From: Nitrososphaeraceae archaeon
GTDB lineage: Archaea; Thermoproteota; Nitrososphaeria; Nitrososphaerales; Nitrososphaeraceae
DNA length: 45,993 nucleotides
NCBI GenBank assembly: GCA_016782225.1
Contig: JADDOW010000043.1
Coordinates: forward strand, 54,263-100,255
Direction of reading: 5' to 3'
In this document: positions 36,137 through 45,046 of the stretch, piece after piece
How the letters are laid out: each line of letters begins with the position of its first letter
Position numbering within the stretch: position 1 is the stretch's first letter
Notes under the pieces: generated by a model
What the model saw: only the letters and a program-made list of their open reading frames with translations
Told to the model about the DNA's origin: nothing
Databases searched by the model: none
Made by a program: the position numbers and the translations under genes

Positions 36137-38362
36137 TCATGTTGTATCTGAAAATGCTTTAAGCCGTGTTACGTCGTGTTTAAAGAACATATCTAATGTC
36201 CAATCAATCAACACCCTCATTTTTTTCTCCAATGTAGGTAGATTCAGCAAATAGAAGGTCCGCCAAAGCCACCATGCCCAAAAACCGTGTATTTTAAATC
36301 CAAGTATTATTGCAACACCGTTCCTATTGCCTACTGTGGCCATATTGCCTTTTGTCTTGTAATGAAATGATTTTAAGTTATGGTACGCTGTATCTTTACC
36401 TTTCCCACGTATGACAAAACTGCCATCATTATGCTCGTTACTGTTATCTTTAACCTTTTTGAGTATAGAAACGATATTTTCTGCCACCACCTTTGCTTCT
36501 CTGAGTGCATGCTGCGCAGTAGGGGGATAGGGTTTTCCCGTGTCTGTATCTATTATGTGAGCACAATCTCCTATTGCAAAAACATTGGGATACCCTACAA
36601 GCTGAAGGTAATGGTTATCTTTTATTCGCCCACTTTTATCATGTTCACAAGGCAATCTTGAAATTAACGGATCAGGCGAGACACCCGCAGACCACACTAT
36701 TGTTTGTGTTCGGATCACCTCCCCGTTATCCAATTTTACTGTATTTTCTGAAGCTTCTGTAGCGTGTGCATCAAGGACTACTTCCACACCTTTTTCTTCA
36801 AGCTTTTTTAAAGCAAAATCCCCTAATTCCTGGGTCATCTCCGGTAAAAGGTGTCTTGTAGCACTCACCAATATTACACGAATATCCCTATCATTATCTA
36901 TATTATGATAATATGTCTTTACAGAATCTCGTACAAAATCGTTTAGCGCTCCCACTGTTTCAACTCCTCCAAATCCACCTCCAACTACCACAAACGTCAT
37001 TAATTCTCTTTTTAGGTATCCATCATTTTCATCTTTGTTTTGATCATTCATCTTTATTATTTCTGCTTCTTCTAGCATACTGATAACATGGTTTCTCAAA
37101 ATAATTGCATCGCTTAGTGTCTTCATAGAGAAAGCATATCTTTTCATGCTGTTGATTCCAAAATATTTAGTTTCGCCTCCCAATGCTATAACAAGATAAT
37201 CGTATTTTAGGGTGAGATGTTGTTTATCCATATTATTATCGATATTGCTAGTGTATGAGTTTTGTGATGATGGTTGGTCTGTAGAAGACTCTGGTGAATG
37301 TGATTGCATCAATGGTAATTTTTTAGACGCATTTGTATTGTTGAGTCTGTTGCTTTTGCCAATCCGATATGCTATATTTACGGTCTTATCCTTCAGATCT
37401 ATTGCATCAACAGTAGCTTCATAAAATTTTGCCCTTTTGCAAAATGCTCTAATTGATGTTGTTATATGCCTTGTTTCTATTGCACCTGTAGATACCTCGT
37501 GTAGCATCGGCGTAAATAAAAAGTAGTTGTCTTTATTGACAATGGTCATATCTATACCTATGTCATTTTGAAATTCTTTTTGCAGTTTTTTTAAAACTTC
37601 TATTCCCCCAAATCCCCCTCCTAGTATCAATATACGCTTTTTGTCAATTGGCTTTAGCCCATGAATAGTTTCCCTATGCTTTTGATATATATCAATTCTT
37701 GGAAAAGATATGTCACATTCTGGACATCTGTATCTTGTTCCTAATTTGATTGATAGAAGGGATGAGGTTATCCCCAATGTTATTCCAAATATTATGTGTA
37801 TAATAGCAGAGCCTGCCAAGATGCTCAGTTGATTGCTCTTTATCTGCTCTGCGATTTGATCTTCTGGTATAGACGGGCCTAATTCTGCCAAAGTTTCTAT
37901 TGTCTCGGGTGCCAAAACAAAATGCTGCACGGGTATATAAAAGATAAAAAATACAACAGTGCCTGTAAAAAGGCCATACAACAAGCCATTTGATGGCTTG
38001 CTTATATTCAAAATACCTGTCTTATAGAGAAAAATACCGGTTACTATTCCTATTGATATTGCAGTAACTAAATGTATGGCCGTTCCTGCCAATATTGTTG
38101 CTGCATATTCCCCTCCATAATCAGAATGAACACCGATAACATGACTAAACACCATCCATGTAAAATAGTAAGGAAGACCCATTTCAATATCTGTTATTGT
38201 TTTGGAGATCATAATTGCTATGGCACCAAGTATTGCACCGGATACTACAAAGAGAACTTCCCTTCTTAAGGAGAAGTCTATCTTTATTGTCTCTTGACCC
38301 TTTTTTTGTTGTTGTTTTTGTTCTCTTCTTTTTCCTCCGGTATTGTTTGAATTAAATGGCAT
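36137..38362 (-). CDS. NDH-2-type dehydrogenase fused to membrane module and zinc finger
   Basis: This 741-residue fusion has a basic cytoplasmic N-tail (1-30) and a membrane domain with about five hydrophobic helices (about 35-205; conserved His 97 and His 189 inside helices). A single C2H2 finger follows (Cys213, Cys216, His229, His234), then an NDH-2 pyridine-nucleotide oxidoreductase (about 241-741). That part has FAD motif GGGFGG (248-253), the second Rossmann VVVGGGFGGVETVGAL, and TIVWSAGV and VFAIGDCAH. The C-terminus carries the amphipathic membrane helix WAWWLWRTFYLLNLPTLEKK. It probably oxidises NAD(P)H and reduces quinone. The start is the ATG at 38362. Confidence 0.88.
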   Translation of the reverse strand: MPFNSNNTGGKRREQKQQQKKGQETIKIDFSLRREVLFVVSGAILGAIAIMISKTITDIEMGLPYYFTWMVFSHVIGVHSDYGGEYAATILAGTAIHLVTAISIGIVTGIFLYKTGILNISKPSNGLLYGLFTGTVVFFIFYIPVQHFVLAPETIETLAELGPSIPEDQIAEQIKSNQLSILAGSAIIHIIFGITLGITSSLLSIKLGTRYRCPECDISFPRIDIYQKHRETIHGLKPIDKKRILILGGGFGGIEVLKKLQKEFQNDIGIDMTIVNKDNYFLFTPMLHEVSTGAIETRHITTSIRAFCKRAKFYEATVDAIDLKDKTVNIAYRIGKSNRLNNTNASKKLPLMQSHSPESSTDQPSSQNSYTSNIDNNMDKQHLTLKYDYLVIALGGETKYFGINSMKRYAFSMKTLSDAIILRNHVISMLEEAEIIKMNDQNKDENDGYLKRELMTFVVVGGGFGGVETVGALNDFVRDSVKTYYHNIDNDRDIRVILVSATRHLLPEMTQELGDFALKKLEEKGVEVVLDAHATEASENTVKLDNGEVIRTQTIVWSAGVSPDPLISRLPCEHDKSGRIKDNHYLQLVGYPNVFAIGDCAHIIDTDTGKPYPPTAQHALREAKVVAENIVSILKKVKDNSNEHNDGSFVIRGKGKDTAYHNLKSFHYKTKGNMATVGNRNGVAIILGFKIHGFWAWWLWRTFYLLNLPTLEKKMRVLIDWTLDMFFKHDVTRLKAFSDTT

Positions 38363-38369
38363 GTCTTTG

Positions 38370-38558
38370 CTAATCTCCTTTTTGCAATCTCATCTCAGAA
38401 CAACTTTGAATAAAATTCTCATAAATCTGCGTATGCCTGGATATTATTGGTGAGAATAATAGATCATCGGATAGTTTGATTTTTACTTTGGTTTTAGAAT
38501 TTGTTGTATGGCTACTGGAATTATCGAAATACTTCGTTATCGAATATTCTCCTTTCAT
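38370..38558 (-). CDS. Small polar protein upstream of the NDH-2 fusion
   Basis: This is a 62-residue frame in the same orientation, ending 7 nt before the NDH-2 ATG and carrying an AAAGGAG sequence at its end, usable as a ribosome-binding site for that gene. The N-terminus is polar (MKGEYSITKYFDNSSSH) and no family is recognised. A TATA-like TGTATATAAAG lies about 35-45 nt upstream. It may be a leader gene of the operon. Confidence 0.4.
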   Translation of the reverse strand: MKGEYSITKYFDNSSSHTTNSKTKVKIKLSDDLLFSPIISRHTQIYENFIQSCSEMRLQKGD

Positions 38559-38843
38559 TTAACATTTTGGAATTTTATAAGATATAATCTTTATATACAA
38601 GCCTTCAAGTATTCATTTAACCCTTTTATTTCTTCTATAGGGGCGTTATATGGAGACCCATGCATTTGTTATGTATTTAGGTATTTAGGTAACATTTTCC
38701 TAAAATAAAAAAGTTTTTTACCTTTTCATTCTGTCTTTCTATTTGTTTGAGTTTGCGTTTTATTACTTGACCAATTCCTTATGTTAAACCACATATTGTA
38801 ATTGATTGAAGGCTTTTAGTTTAAATTGAACAGTTGAAGGCAA

Positions 38844-39449
38844 TTGTTAAATTTCATCCTGATAAAAAAGCTTGTGAAAGAAATAAGAAAAGAAGAAAAC
38901 ATTCCAAATTCCTTGGAGTATCCTGTTGGAAAAAGTATAGCTTTTGGGGCTATAGGCGGATTTGTTGCGGGGTTGGTAATGGCCCCATTCCTTATGATAA
39001 CTGCCATGATGGCAGGAATGCCTGCGGATACAATGCCTACAGCCATGGGTCTTGCCTTTGGAGCTAATAAAGACAACGCAATGATGGCAGGATTTGGGAT
39101 GCACATGCTTACAAGTGTTCTTATAGGCATAGTATTTGGAGCTGTAACATCCATTAAAAAGCTAAGGATTACAGGGTTTGCAAAAGGTATTGCAGAAGGC
39201 ATTATAGCCGGGATGATCGCATTTGTAGTAATCTTTATACCAGTTTCCATGATTATGATGCCACCGGTATTGGTAGGTATGGTAAATCAGATGAATCCTG
39301 CCATGAGTGAGCCCCAAATAATGGGTATGCTACAGCAAAACATGCCATTGATGTTTGGAATGGGAATAGTAGAGCATTTGGCATATGGTGTGGTATTAGG
39401 AGCTGTTACTTCTGCGCTAATAATAAAAACAAGGCCAACCACCAAATAA
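38844..39449 (+). CDS. Stand-alone membrane module homologous to the NDH-2 N-terminus
   Basis: This protein of up to 201 residues (TTG 38844, or GTG 38874) has four to five helices in two halves: GAIGGFVAGLVMAPFL, then GMHMLTSVLIGIVFGAVTS; and GIAEGIIAGMIAFVVIFIPVSM, then GIVEHLAYGVVLGAVTSALI. Each half has one His in a helix (His87, His178) at the same place as in the fused protein, and both share IPV in the third helix. Met-rich loops (MMAGMPADTM, MNPAMSEPQIMGM) may bind copper. Function unknown. Confidence 0.75.
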   Translation: MLNFILIKKLVKEIRKEENIPNSLEYPVGKSIAFGAIGGFVAGLVMAPFLMITAMMAGMPADTMPTAMGLAFGANKDNAMMAGFGMHMLTSVLIGIVFGAVTSIKKLRITGFAKGIAEGIIAGMIAFVVIFIPVSMIMMPPVLVGMVNQMNPAMSEPQIMGMLQQNMPLMFGMGIVEHLAYGVVLGAVTSALIIKTRPTTK

Positions 39450-39519
39450 AAATGAGTCAATATCTGAAGGATCGCGAAGGATTGTTTGTGAATTTATTGA
39501 TGTCAGGAAAACAACCCTG

Positions 39520-39567
39520 GAATTCTTTTAACCGTTAAATTCTTTTCATAATGGTTAAAGAGAATTC
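39520..39567. promoter_or_regulatory. Inverted repeat upstream of the disulfide oxidoreductase gene
   Basis: The arms GAATTCTTTTAACC (39520-39533) and GGTTAAAGAGAATTC (39553-39567) are complementary except for one inserted base, 19 nt apart. It could be an operator or a hairpin in the leader of the next gene. Confidence 0.45.
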
Positions 39568-39604
39568 TTAATTATCTTGGACGACCATAAGGAGGATGAA
39601 TGAT

Positions 39605-41024
39605 ATGGCAACTAGTTTTGACCTTATAGTTATTGGTGCTGGCTCAGGTTTAGATGTTGCCAGTGCGGCTGCAGAACATGGTCTTAGAGTAGCTATAATA
39701 GAAAAGGACAGGATGGGAGGAACCTGTCTTAACAGGGGATGCATACCTACAAAGTTGCTTATACATAGTGCAGACATAGCAGAAACTATAAAAAATGCAT
39801 CTGTATTTGGCATTAACGTTAGTGGATTTTCGGTTGATTTTGATAAAATAATGAGAAGAGTAAATGGAATCACAGATACAGATTCAGATAGCATAAAAGA
39901 TGGATTAAAACAATCAGAAAACCCAAAGCTATTTGCAGGGGACTGTAAATTTATAGGAAATAAAAGAGTTGCAATTAGAACAAACAAAGATGAGGAGGAA
40001 CAGGTAATAACCGCAGAAAAAATACTGGTTGCTGCTGGTAGTAAGCCACGTACTCCAAAATTAAAAGGACTTTCAGAGGTGGATTATATTACTAGTGATG
40101 AAGCATTACGCCTTAGAAAACAACCTCGTGTGCTTACCTTTATTGGGGGAGGATACATTGCATGTGAACTGGCACACTTTTTTGGCAGTCTTGGAACAGA
40201 AATACACGTTATACAGCGTAATGATGTGCTAATACCAAACGAAGATAAAGAGATTTCCAAGAGGTTCACTGAAATTTTCTCAAAAAAATATAACGTACAT
40301 TTAGGATATACTGCAGAGTCCATATCAAAGAATAATGACACGAATAATAACGATTCAGAAACGACCTTTAGGGTGGAGGCAAAAGACAAATCAGGAAAAA
40401 TATTGGAGATCGATTCTGATCAAGTACTTGTCTCGGTAGGAAGGATTCCTTCTACTGCTTCACTAGATTTAGAAAAAACTGGAGTAAATGTAGATGAGAA
40501 AGGTTTCATAGTGGTGGACAATTATCTTGAGACCAATGTGAAAGGAGTTTTTGCGTTAGGCGATATAATAGGAAGATACATGTTCAAACATAATGCAAAT
40601 CTTGAGGCCCAGTATGCTTATACCAATATGTTACACAATGATGGAAAAATACCTGTAGATTATGCTGCCATGCCTCATGCTATATTTACCTCTCCTCAAA
40701 TAGCAGGAGTTGGATTTACAGAACAAGAATTGGTAAAGAAAGGCATAGATTATGTAAAGTCCACATATCCGTATATTCATACCGGAATGGGTGAAGCAAT
40801 TGAGGATAGAGACGGATTTGTAAAATTCCTTGTTGACTCAAAAAGTAGGAAAATTTTTAGGTTGCCACATTATGGGAACTGATGCTTCTGTTTTAATCCA
40901 TGAGGTATTAGTTGCTATGAGAACAGGCGATGGCACAACTGATGGTATTACCAATACAATACACATACACCCGGCCCTTTCGGAAGTGGTTGCCAGAGCT
41001 GCTGGTAATTTTAGGACAGGATAA
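39605..41024 (+). pseudogene. Pyridine nucleotide-disulfide oxidoreductase, frameshifted near the C-terminus
   Basis: The dihydrolipoamide dehydrogenase/mercuric-reductase-like fold has the FAD motif VIGAGSGLDVASAAAEHG, redox Cys pair GGTCLNRGCIPTK and NAD motif GGGYIACELAHFFGSLG. The main frame stops at 40882 (KIFRLPHYGN). The correct continuation, LGCHIMGTDASVLIHEVLVAMRTGDGTTDGI ... HIHPALSEVVARAAG with the catalytic His-Glu pair, lies one frame over to 41024. One extra T in TTTTT (40854-40858) explains it. A Shine-Dalgarno GGAGG (39591-39595) selects ATG 39605. Confidence 0.85.
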
Positions 41025-41331
41025 CAAACATATTATTTTTTCATTTAAGGGTTTTGTATATTGTTTGATTAATCAAATACATTTAAAAAAACTCATTATG
41101 GCATAAAGATCAATGAACAAACAGAGTTAAAAAAATGGAAAATTAATTCATACCGTATGGACAGGGACATATTGGCAGTATTTAAGAATAACTGATACCT
41201 GTCTGTTGCTCTCAATCATTTACTACACAAAAACTGTTATTTGAAAATAACTGTTAATGGATTTAATGGTTAAAATATAAATTTGACCTTCAAAGGTAAT
41301 TAATTTAAATGATTCAAATTACCAAAATATA

Positions 41332-41463
41332 ATGTATAAAGAAAAAGATACCACTGATAAAGACTTTTCATGGATAAAATTGGCTTGTCCCTCATGCGCT
41401 ATATATTATGGCATAAATGTTTTAATTTCCCGTATAAGGAATAGAGGAACTAAATCAAAATAA
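41332..41463 (+). CDS. Small CPSC-containing peptide gene
   Basis: The 43-codon frame MYKEKDTTDKDFSWIKLACPSCAIYYG ... ends at 41463. It has a single C-x2-C pair and a basic C-terminus. AT-rich sequence precedes the ATG, and there is no homology known to me. It could be a half zinc ribbon or chance. Confidence 0.3.
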   Translation: MYKEKDTTDKDFSWIKLACPSCAIYYGINVLISRIRNRGTKSK

Positions 41464-41832
41464 ACAGGCCATGATAATTTAATTACACGTGTATTTTACA
41501 AATTATATTTATTATTTATTTGTAATTAATGATGACATATTTGTAAATTGTAGATGTTTTTATGAAAAAAAATGTATTACATACCATAATAATTAATAAC
41601 TAATGTATTTTAAGGTGTAGACTGCTGTGATGGTTAATATGGTCATTCTATTTTAATGGAGATAACAATATTGAAATACCATGATCCTTCAAAATTAGAC
41701 AATGTCACAAATGACAAATCATCGTCTAAATGTAGATATTAAACAAACCCCAAACAATTCTATAAAAAGATTCAGAGGGCATCATTATCACAACTACAAT
41801 CATATGTTTGAGTATAAAGTTGTGGAATTTGT
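41464..41832. other. AT-rich intergenic region
   Basis: I see no supported gene or repeat in this stretch. Confidence 0.35.
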
Positions 41833-42528
41833 TTAGTAAAATTTTTTCCTAAATAGGAATGCAATGATAACAGTTCCAATAAATGTGGCTGTCCAATAGA
41901 GCCATAGGTTTGCTAACTCACCAGATAGCAAAGCAGGGGCTAATGAACGTGCGGGATTCATTGACGCTCCAGATATGAATGCCAAAAAGAGTATATCCAA
42001 GCCAACAATCCCGCCAATAGCGATTCCTCCAAACCCCCTTAGTCCTTTTTTTTGCACCACAACCAAAATAACGGCCATAAGCAGAGCAGAAGCCAATATC
42101 TCTACACCAAATACCAAAGGTAGAGGGTAAGCATAGTTTGGAGAATTGGCTCCTAGAAAAGCCTCATTTCCTATCATGTACTTTACAAAAATGCTCCCAA
42201 GTAAGGCACCCATTACCTCGGCTGTTATGTAAAGAACGGCAAGTCTTTTTGTGATGTGTTTTGTAACCAGAAAGCCCAATGTTACTGCAGGGTTAAAGTG
42301 CGCCATAGAGACTTTACCAAACATGTAAACACCAATTGCAACACCTACAGAGGGAGCGAATGCAATGAAGGGAATGCCCAATGCCCCATTTAGTTTGGAG
42401 TCTGTGACCACAGAACCTGTGGCCAACACTACCACAATAAAAGTACCAATAACCTCGGCAATGAATTTCTTTTGATTAGGGGATAAGTTATTCCTTATTA
42501 CCGTAGCAAGACTTGTTCTCTTAATCAT
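41833..42528 (-). CDS. Aquaporin/MIP family channel
   Basis: This 231-residue protein of six helices has both pore motifs: AHFNPAVTLG (NPA at about 79-81) and SGASMNPARSLAPAL (NPA at about 191-193 with the following Arg). It is the third gene after arsM and arsC on the same strand. In some bacteria an ars-linked aquaglyceroporin (AqpS) exports arsenite, so an arsenite channel role is plausible; water or glycerol transport is the alternative. Confidence 0.9.
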   Translation of the reverse strand: MIKRTSLATVIRNNLSPNQKKFIAEVIGTFIVVVLATGSVVTDSKLNGALGIPFIAFAPSVGVAIGVYMFGKVSMAHFNPAVTLGFLVTKHITKRLAVLYITAEVMGALLGSIFVKYMIGNEAFLGANSPNYAYPLPLVFGVEILASALLMAVILVVVQKKGLRGFGGIAIGGIVGLDILFLAFISGASMNPARSLAPALLSGELANLWLYWTATFIGTVIIAFLFRKKFY

Positions 42529-42595
42529 GCTTTTGCTCTTTTTGTTTTAAATATTCGTATCTGATGACAGGGGGAATGAGCCTTGATTTACTTGT

Positions 42596-43039
42596 TCATT
42601 TTTCTTTACCAATCTCTTCAACCATTTCTTTTATTTTTCTCTCAATCTCGTCTCTTATCTCCCTTACCTTTTCTATTGGTTTTCCTTTTGGGTCCTCTAT
42701 TCCCCAATCCAAGACTTTGGGAACAAACAATGTGGGGCAGAAATTCTTATCCATGCATCCCATATTGATGATTTTGTCGGCATTTCTTATCATTTCTTCG
42801 CTAAGCTCCTTTGGTTTTTGATTGCTAATGTCTATGCCAACCTCCCTCATTACTTCTGCAGCAAGAGGATTTATTTGAGATTTGGGAACGGTTCCCGCAC
42901 TTGTAGGCTCATAGTCTTTAGGTGCGTATTTCCTAAATAATCCCTCTGCCATTTGGCTACGCCCAGCATTCTCAACACACACAAACAGAACATACTTTTT
43001 TATTTTACCTTTAGGTTCGCCATTGAAAGAAAGGTTCAT
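42596..43039 (-). CDS. arsC: Thioredoxin-coupled arsenate reductase (low-MW PTPase type)
   Basis: The 147-residue product starts with the PTPase loop VLFVCVENAGRSQMAEG (Cys21) and has two further cysteines in INMGCMDKNFCPTLF (Cys95, Cys101). It matches the three-Cys relay of Staphylococcus-type ArsC. It reduces arsenate to arsenite, with thioredoxin resetting the disulfide. It lies 22 nt after arsM and 67 nt before the aquaporin gene; all three point the same way. Confidence 0.93.
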   Translation of the reverse strand: MNLSFNGEPKGKIKKYVLFVCVENAGRSQMAEGLFRKYAPKDYEPTSAGTVPKSQINPLAAEVMREVGIDISNQKPKELSEEMIRNADKIINMGCMDKNFCPTLFVPKVLDWGIEDPKGKPIEKVREIRDEIERKIKEMVEEIGKEK

Positions 43040-43061
43040 TTTGACTGAAATTGATTTGTTA

Positions 43062-43859
43062 TTACTTGATTGCCTTTACCACTAAACTCGAGATTTTTCT
43101 ACTGCCATCATAATTATCTTCAATCTCCATGTATGGTTTTTCATCCAACACCCCAATATTGGTAAATCCCGCTTCCCTTATGCAGTTGAGATAATTTTCC
43201 TTTGTTAGTGAGCCATCAATGCAGCTACACCAATCATCTGCATTTACTGAATGCTCGTCCATTTCTTTAGATGTAACCAAATCGGATATCACTATCTTTC
43301 CAATCCCATTTGGCTTTAGGATTCGGTAAATCTCTTTGAAGGTTTTCACCTTATTGGATGTGAGGTTGATGACACAGTTGCTTATAACCACATCCGCAGA
43401 ATTGTCCTCAACAGGTATCCTTTTTTCAATGTCCCCATGCCTAAACTCTACGTTTTTGTAATTGTCTTTTTCAGCGTTATCTCTTGCTTTCTCAAGCATC
43501 TTTTCGGTCATATCAACTCCAATGACCTTTCCGCTATCTTTCACAATATTGGCAGCCAGGAACACGTCAATGCCGGCACCAGAGCCTAAATCAACAACCA
43601 CATCATCTTCTTTTATGTGGGCAAACTTTGTCGGGTTGCCGCATCCCACACCTAAAATGGATGATTTAGGGATGGATGCCAATTCCGTTGGATTATATCC
43701 AATTGCCTCTATGGACTGTATTGTCGACTCAGCAGGATTTTCTTCGCTACTACAGCATTCTGAAGAAGGCGTGCAGCATGAATCCGAATTGCCAAACACA
43801 GCGATATTGCCATATCTTTCTTTGATTTTTTCTTTAATGTTTTTGTCATTATTGGTCAT
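43062..43859 (-). CDS. arsM: Arsenite S-adenosylmethionine methyltransferase
   Basis: This 265-residue methyltransferase has motif I VVDLGSGAGIDVFLAA. ArsM-type cysteines are present in VGCGNPTKF, VVISNCVINLT and the ADDWCSCIDGSLTKENYL segment. A Cys-rich N-tail (CCTPSSECCSS) is an added thiol cluster. It adds methyl groups to arsenite, giving volatile or less toxic products. The ATG at 43859 lies about 26 nt from a TATA box shared with the divergent regulator. Confidence 0.9.
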   Translation of the reverse strand: MTNNDKNIKEKIKERYGNIAVFGNSDSCCTPSSECCSSEENPAESTIQSIEAIGYNPTELASIPKSSILGVGCGNPTKFAHIKEDDVVVDLGSGAGIDVFLAANIVKDSGKVIGVDMTEKMLEKARDNAEKDNYKNVEFRHGDIEKRIPVEDNSADVVISNCVINLTSNKVKTFKEIYRILKPNGIGKIVISDLVTSKEMDEHSVNADDWCSCIDGSLTKENYLNCIREAGFTNIGVLDEKPYMEIEDNYDGSRKISSLVVKAIK

Positions 43860-43914
43860 ACATGAGTTTACAATAGAAACTATTTAAAATGGTAAGAGGA
43901 ATATGGTAAAGTAA
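43860..43914. promoter_or_regulatory. Divergent promoter with one symmetric TATA box
   Basis: The 55-bp gap between arsM and the HxlR gene contains one TATTTAAAAT at 43881-43890. It reads as a TATA box on both strands. Its centre is about 26.5 nt from the arsM ATG and about 29.5 nt from the GTG of the regulator, the right distance for two leaderless genes. No second TATA-like element is visible. Confidence 0.55.
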
Positions 43915-44352
43915 GTGAAATTAGGTAAACAAAAGGGTTCTAAAGCCGTTGAAGGAATTGATATGGCCAAGAATATGGCAGGTAGGTTACCAATAGTTCA
44001 AACTGATAGTGAGTTCTGCAATTTCCAGGGATACGATGTAGATGTCTTGATGAAAGAAACATCCTCATTAAGAAAGTTAATTACACAAAGGGGAACACTT
44101 GAAATTCTTCTGCCATTGTGTTGTTCTACTGATTCAGTAAGATACTTAAAGTTCAAAAAAACAATGAAAGGCTTTAGCAGCAAAACCCTTGCGAAAAGGC
44201 TAAAAGAATTGGAAAGAAACGGAATTTTGCACAGGCAAGCCTTTAACGAGATTCCCCCGAGAGTGGAGTACCAACTGACAGCCAAGGGACAAGAGTTAAC
44301 AGAATCCATAATTGATTTGTTGCAGTGGATGAGAAAATGGTCATCAAAATAA
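43915..44352 (+). CDS. HxlR-family transcriptional regulator
   Basis: The 145-residue protein has a winged helix and wing (about 55-140, LEILLPLCCSTDSVRYLKFKKTMKGFSSKTLAKRLKELERNGILHRQAFNEIPPRVEYQLTAKG), which is the HxlR signature. A Cys-Cys pair (LLPLCCST) lies in the first helix and could sense arsenite. The GTG at 43915 is supported by the TATA spacing; ATG 43963 is an alternative. Confidence 0.85.
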   Translation: MKLGKQKGSKAVEGIDMAKNMAGRLPIVQTDSEFCNFQGYDVDVLMKETSSLRKLITQRGTLEILLPLCCSTDSVRYLKFKKTMKGFSSKTLAKRLKELERNGILHRQAFNEIPPRVEYQLTAKGQELTESIIDLLQWMRKWSSK

Positions 44353-44482
44353 ATGATTATTTATCCAAGTTTTAATTTTCAATGTTTGGCAATATGGCAT
44401 AAATAGAATGCTATACTCATTATTCATTATCTTATTTTAAATATAAAAAGCAAAAGGGTGAAATGAAGTATAGGAACCATCA

Positions 44483-44962
44483 ATGAGTGAGGTTTGGGAT
44501 GGGGTATACAAATCAGCGTTGGACTGTTCTCTTGCTGGAATTGAACTGTTAAATAAAAAAGCCCTTTCAAAAGGATTAAAAATAAAATATCGAGTTTTTG
44601 ATGTTAGACATCCATTACCATTTCCAGATTCTTATTCTGATGCAGCATATGCAAGCATGGTTCTTAACATGAGGTTTTCAAAAGCCGAGATTTATAACCT
44701 ATTATCAGAAATAAGAATGGCGCTAAAGCCAAACGGACTAAACCTCGTTTCAGTTAGAAACAACCATGACAAATTCTATGGCAAAGGAGTTAAAATAGAA
44801 GATGGAGTTTATAACATAAATGGATTTGAAATAAGGTTTTTCTCAGAAAAAGAAATAGACGATTTAGTTTCTGAAGAAAACTTTAAGGCACTATGGATAA
44901 AGGAAGAACATGAAGAGCCAGTAACGCTTTATCTGGTATATTATACCTCAAAGCAAAAATAA
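44483..44962 (+). CDS. Methyltransferase lacking SAM motif I (internal deletion)
   Basis: This 159-residue product starts MSEVWDGVYKS and then jumps to ALDCSLAGIELLNKKALSKGLKIKYRVFDV, the segment that normally follows motif I. The remaining domain has VRHPLPFPDSYSDAAYASMVLNM and LSEIRMALKPNG, as in class I methyltransferases. The Gly-rich SAM loop is missing, so activity is doubtful. A deletion of about 30-40 codons is the simplest reading. Confidence 0.7.
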   Translation: MSEVWDGVYKSALDCSLAGIELLNKKALSKGLKIKYRVFDVRHPLPFPDSYSDAAYASMVLNMRFSKAEIYNLLSEIRMALKPNGLNLVSVRNNHDKFYGKGVKIEDGVYNINGFEIRFFSEKEIDDLVSEENFKALWIKEEHEEPVTLYLVYYTSKQK

Positions 44963-45046
44963 AGTTAAACTAGCATAAATACAATATTTTACAAATAATG
45001 TTGAGACGGTTGATTGTGACTTTAAACGGTGGCATAGTCGTATGAA

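Noticed and set aside
44463-44486. Seven-codon frame MKYRNHQ just before the truncated methyltransferase, similar to the start of the winged-helix proteins
   Set aside because: Only about 11 matching bases; too short to claim a remnant.
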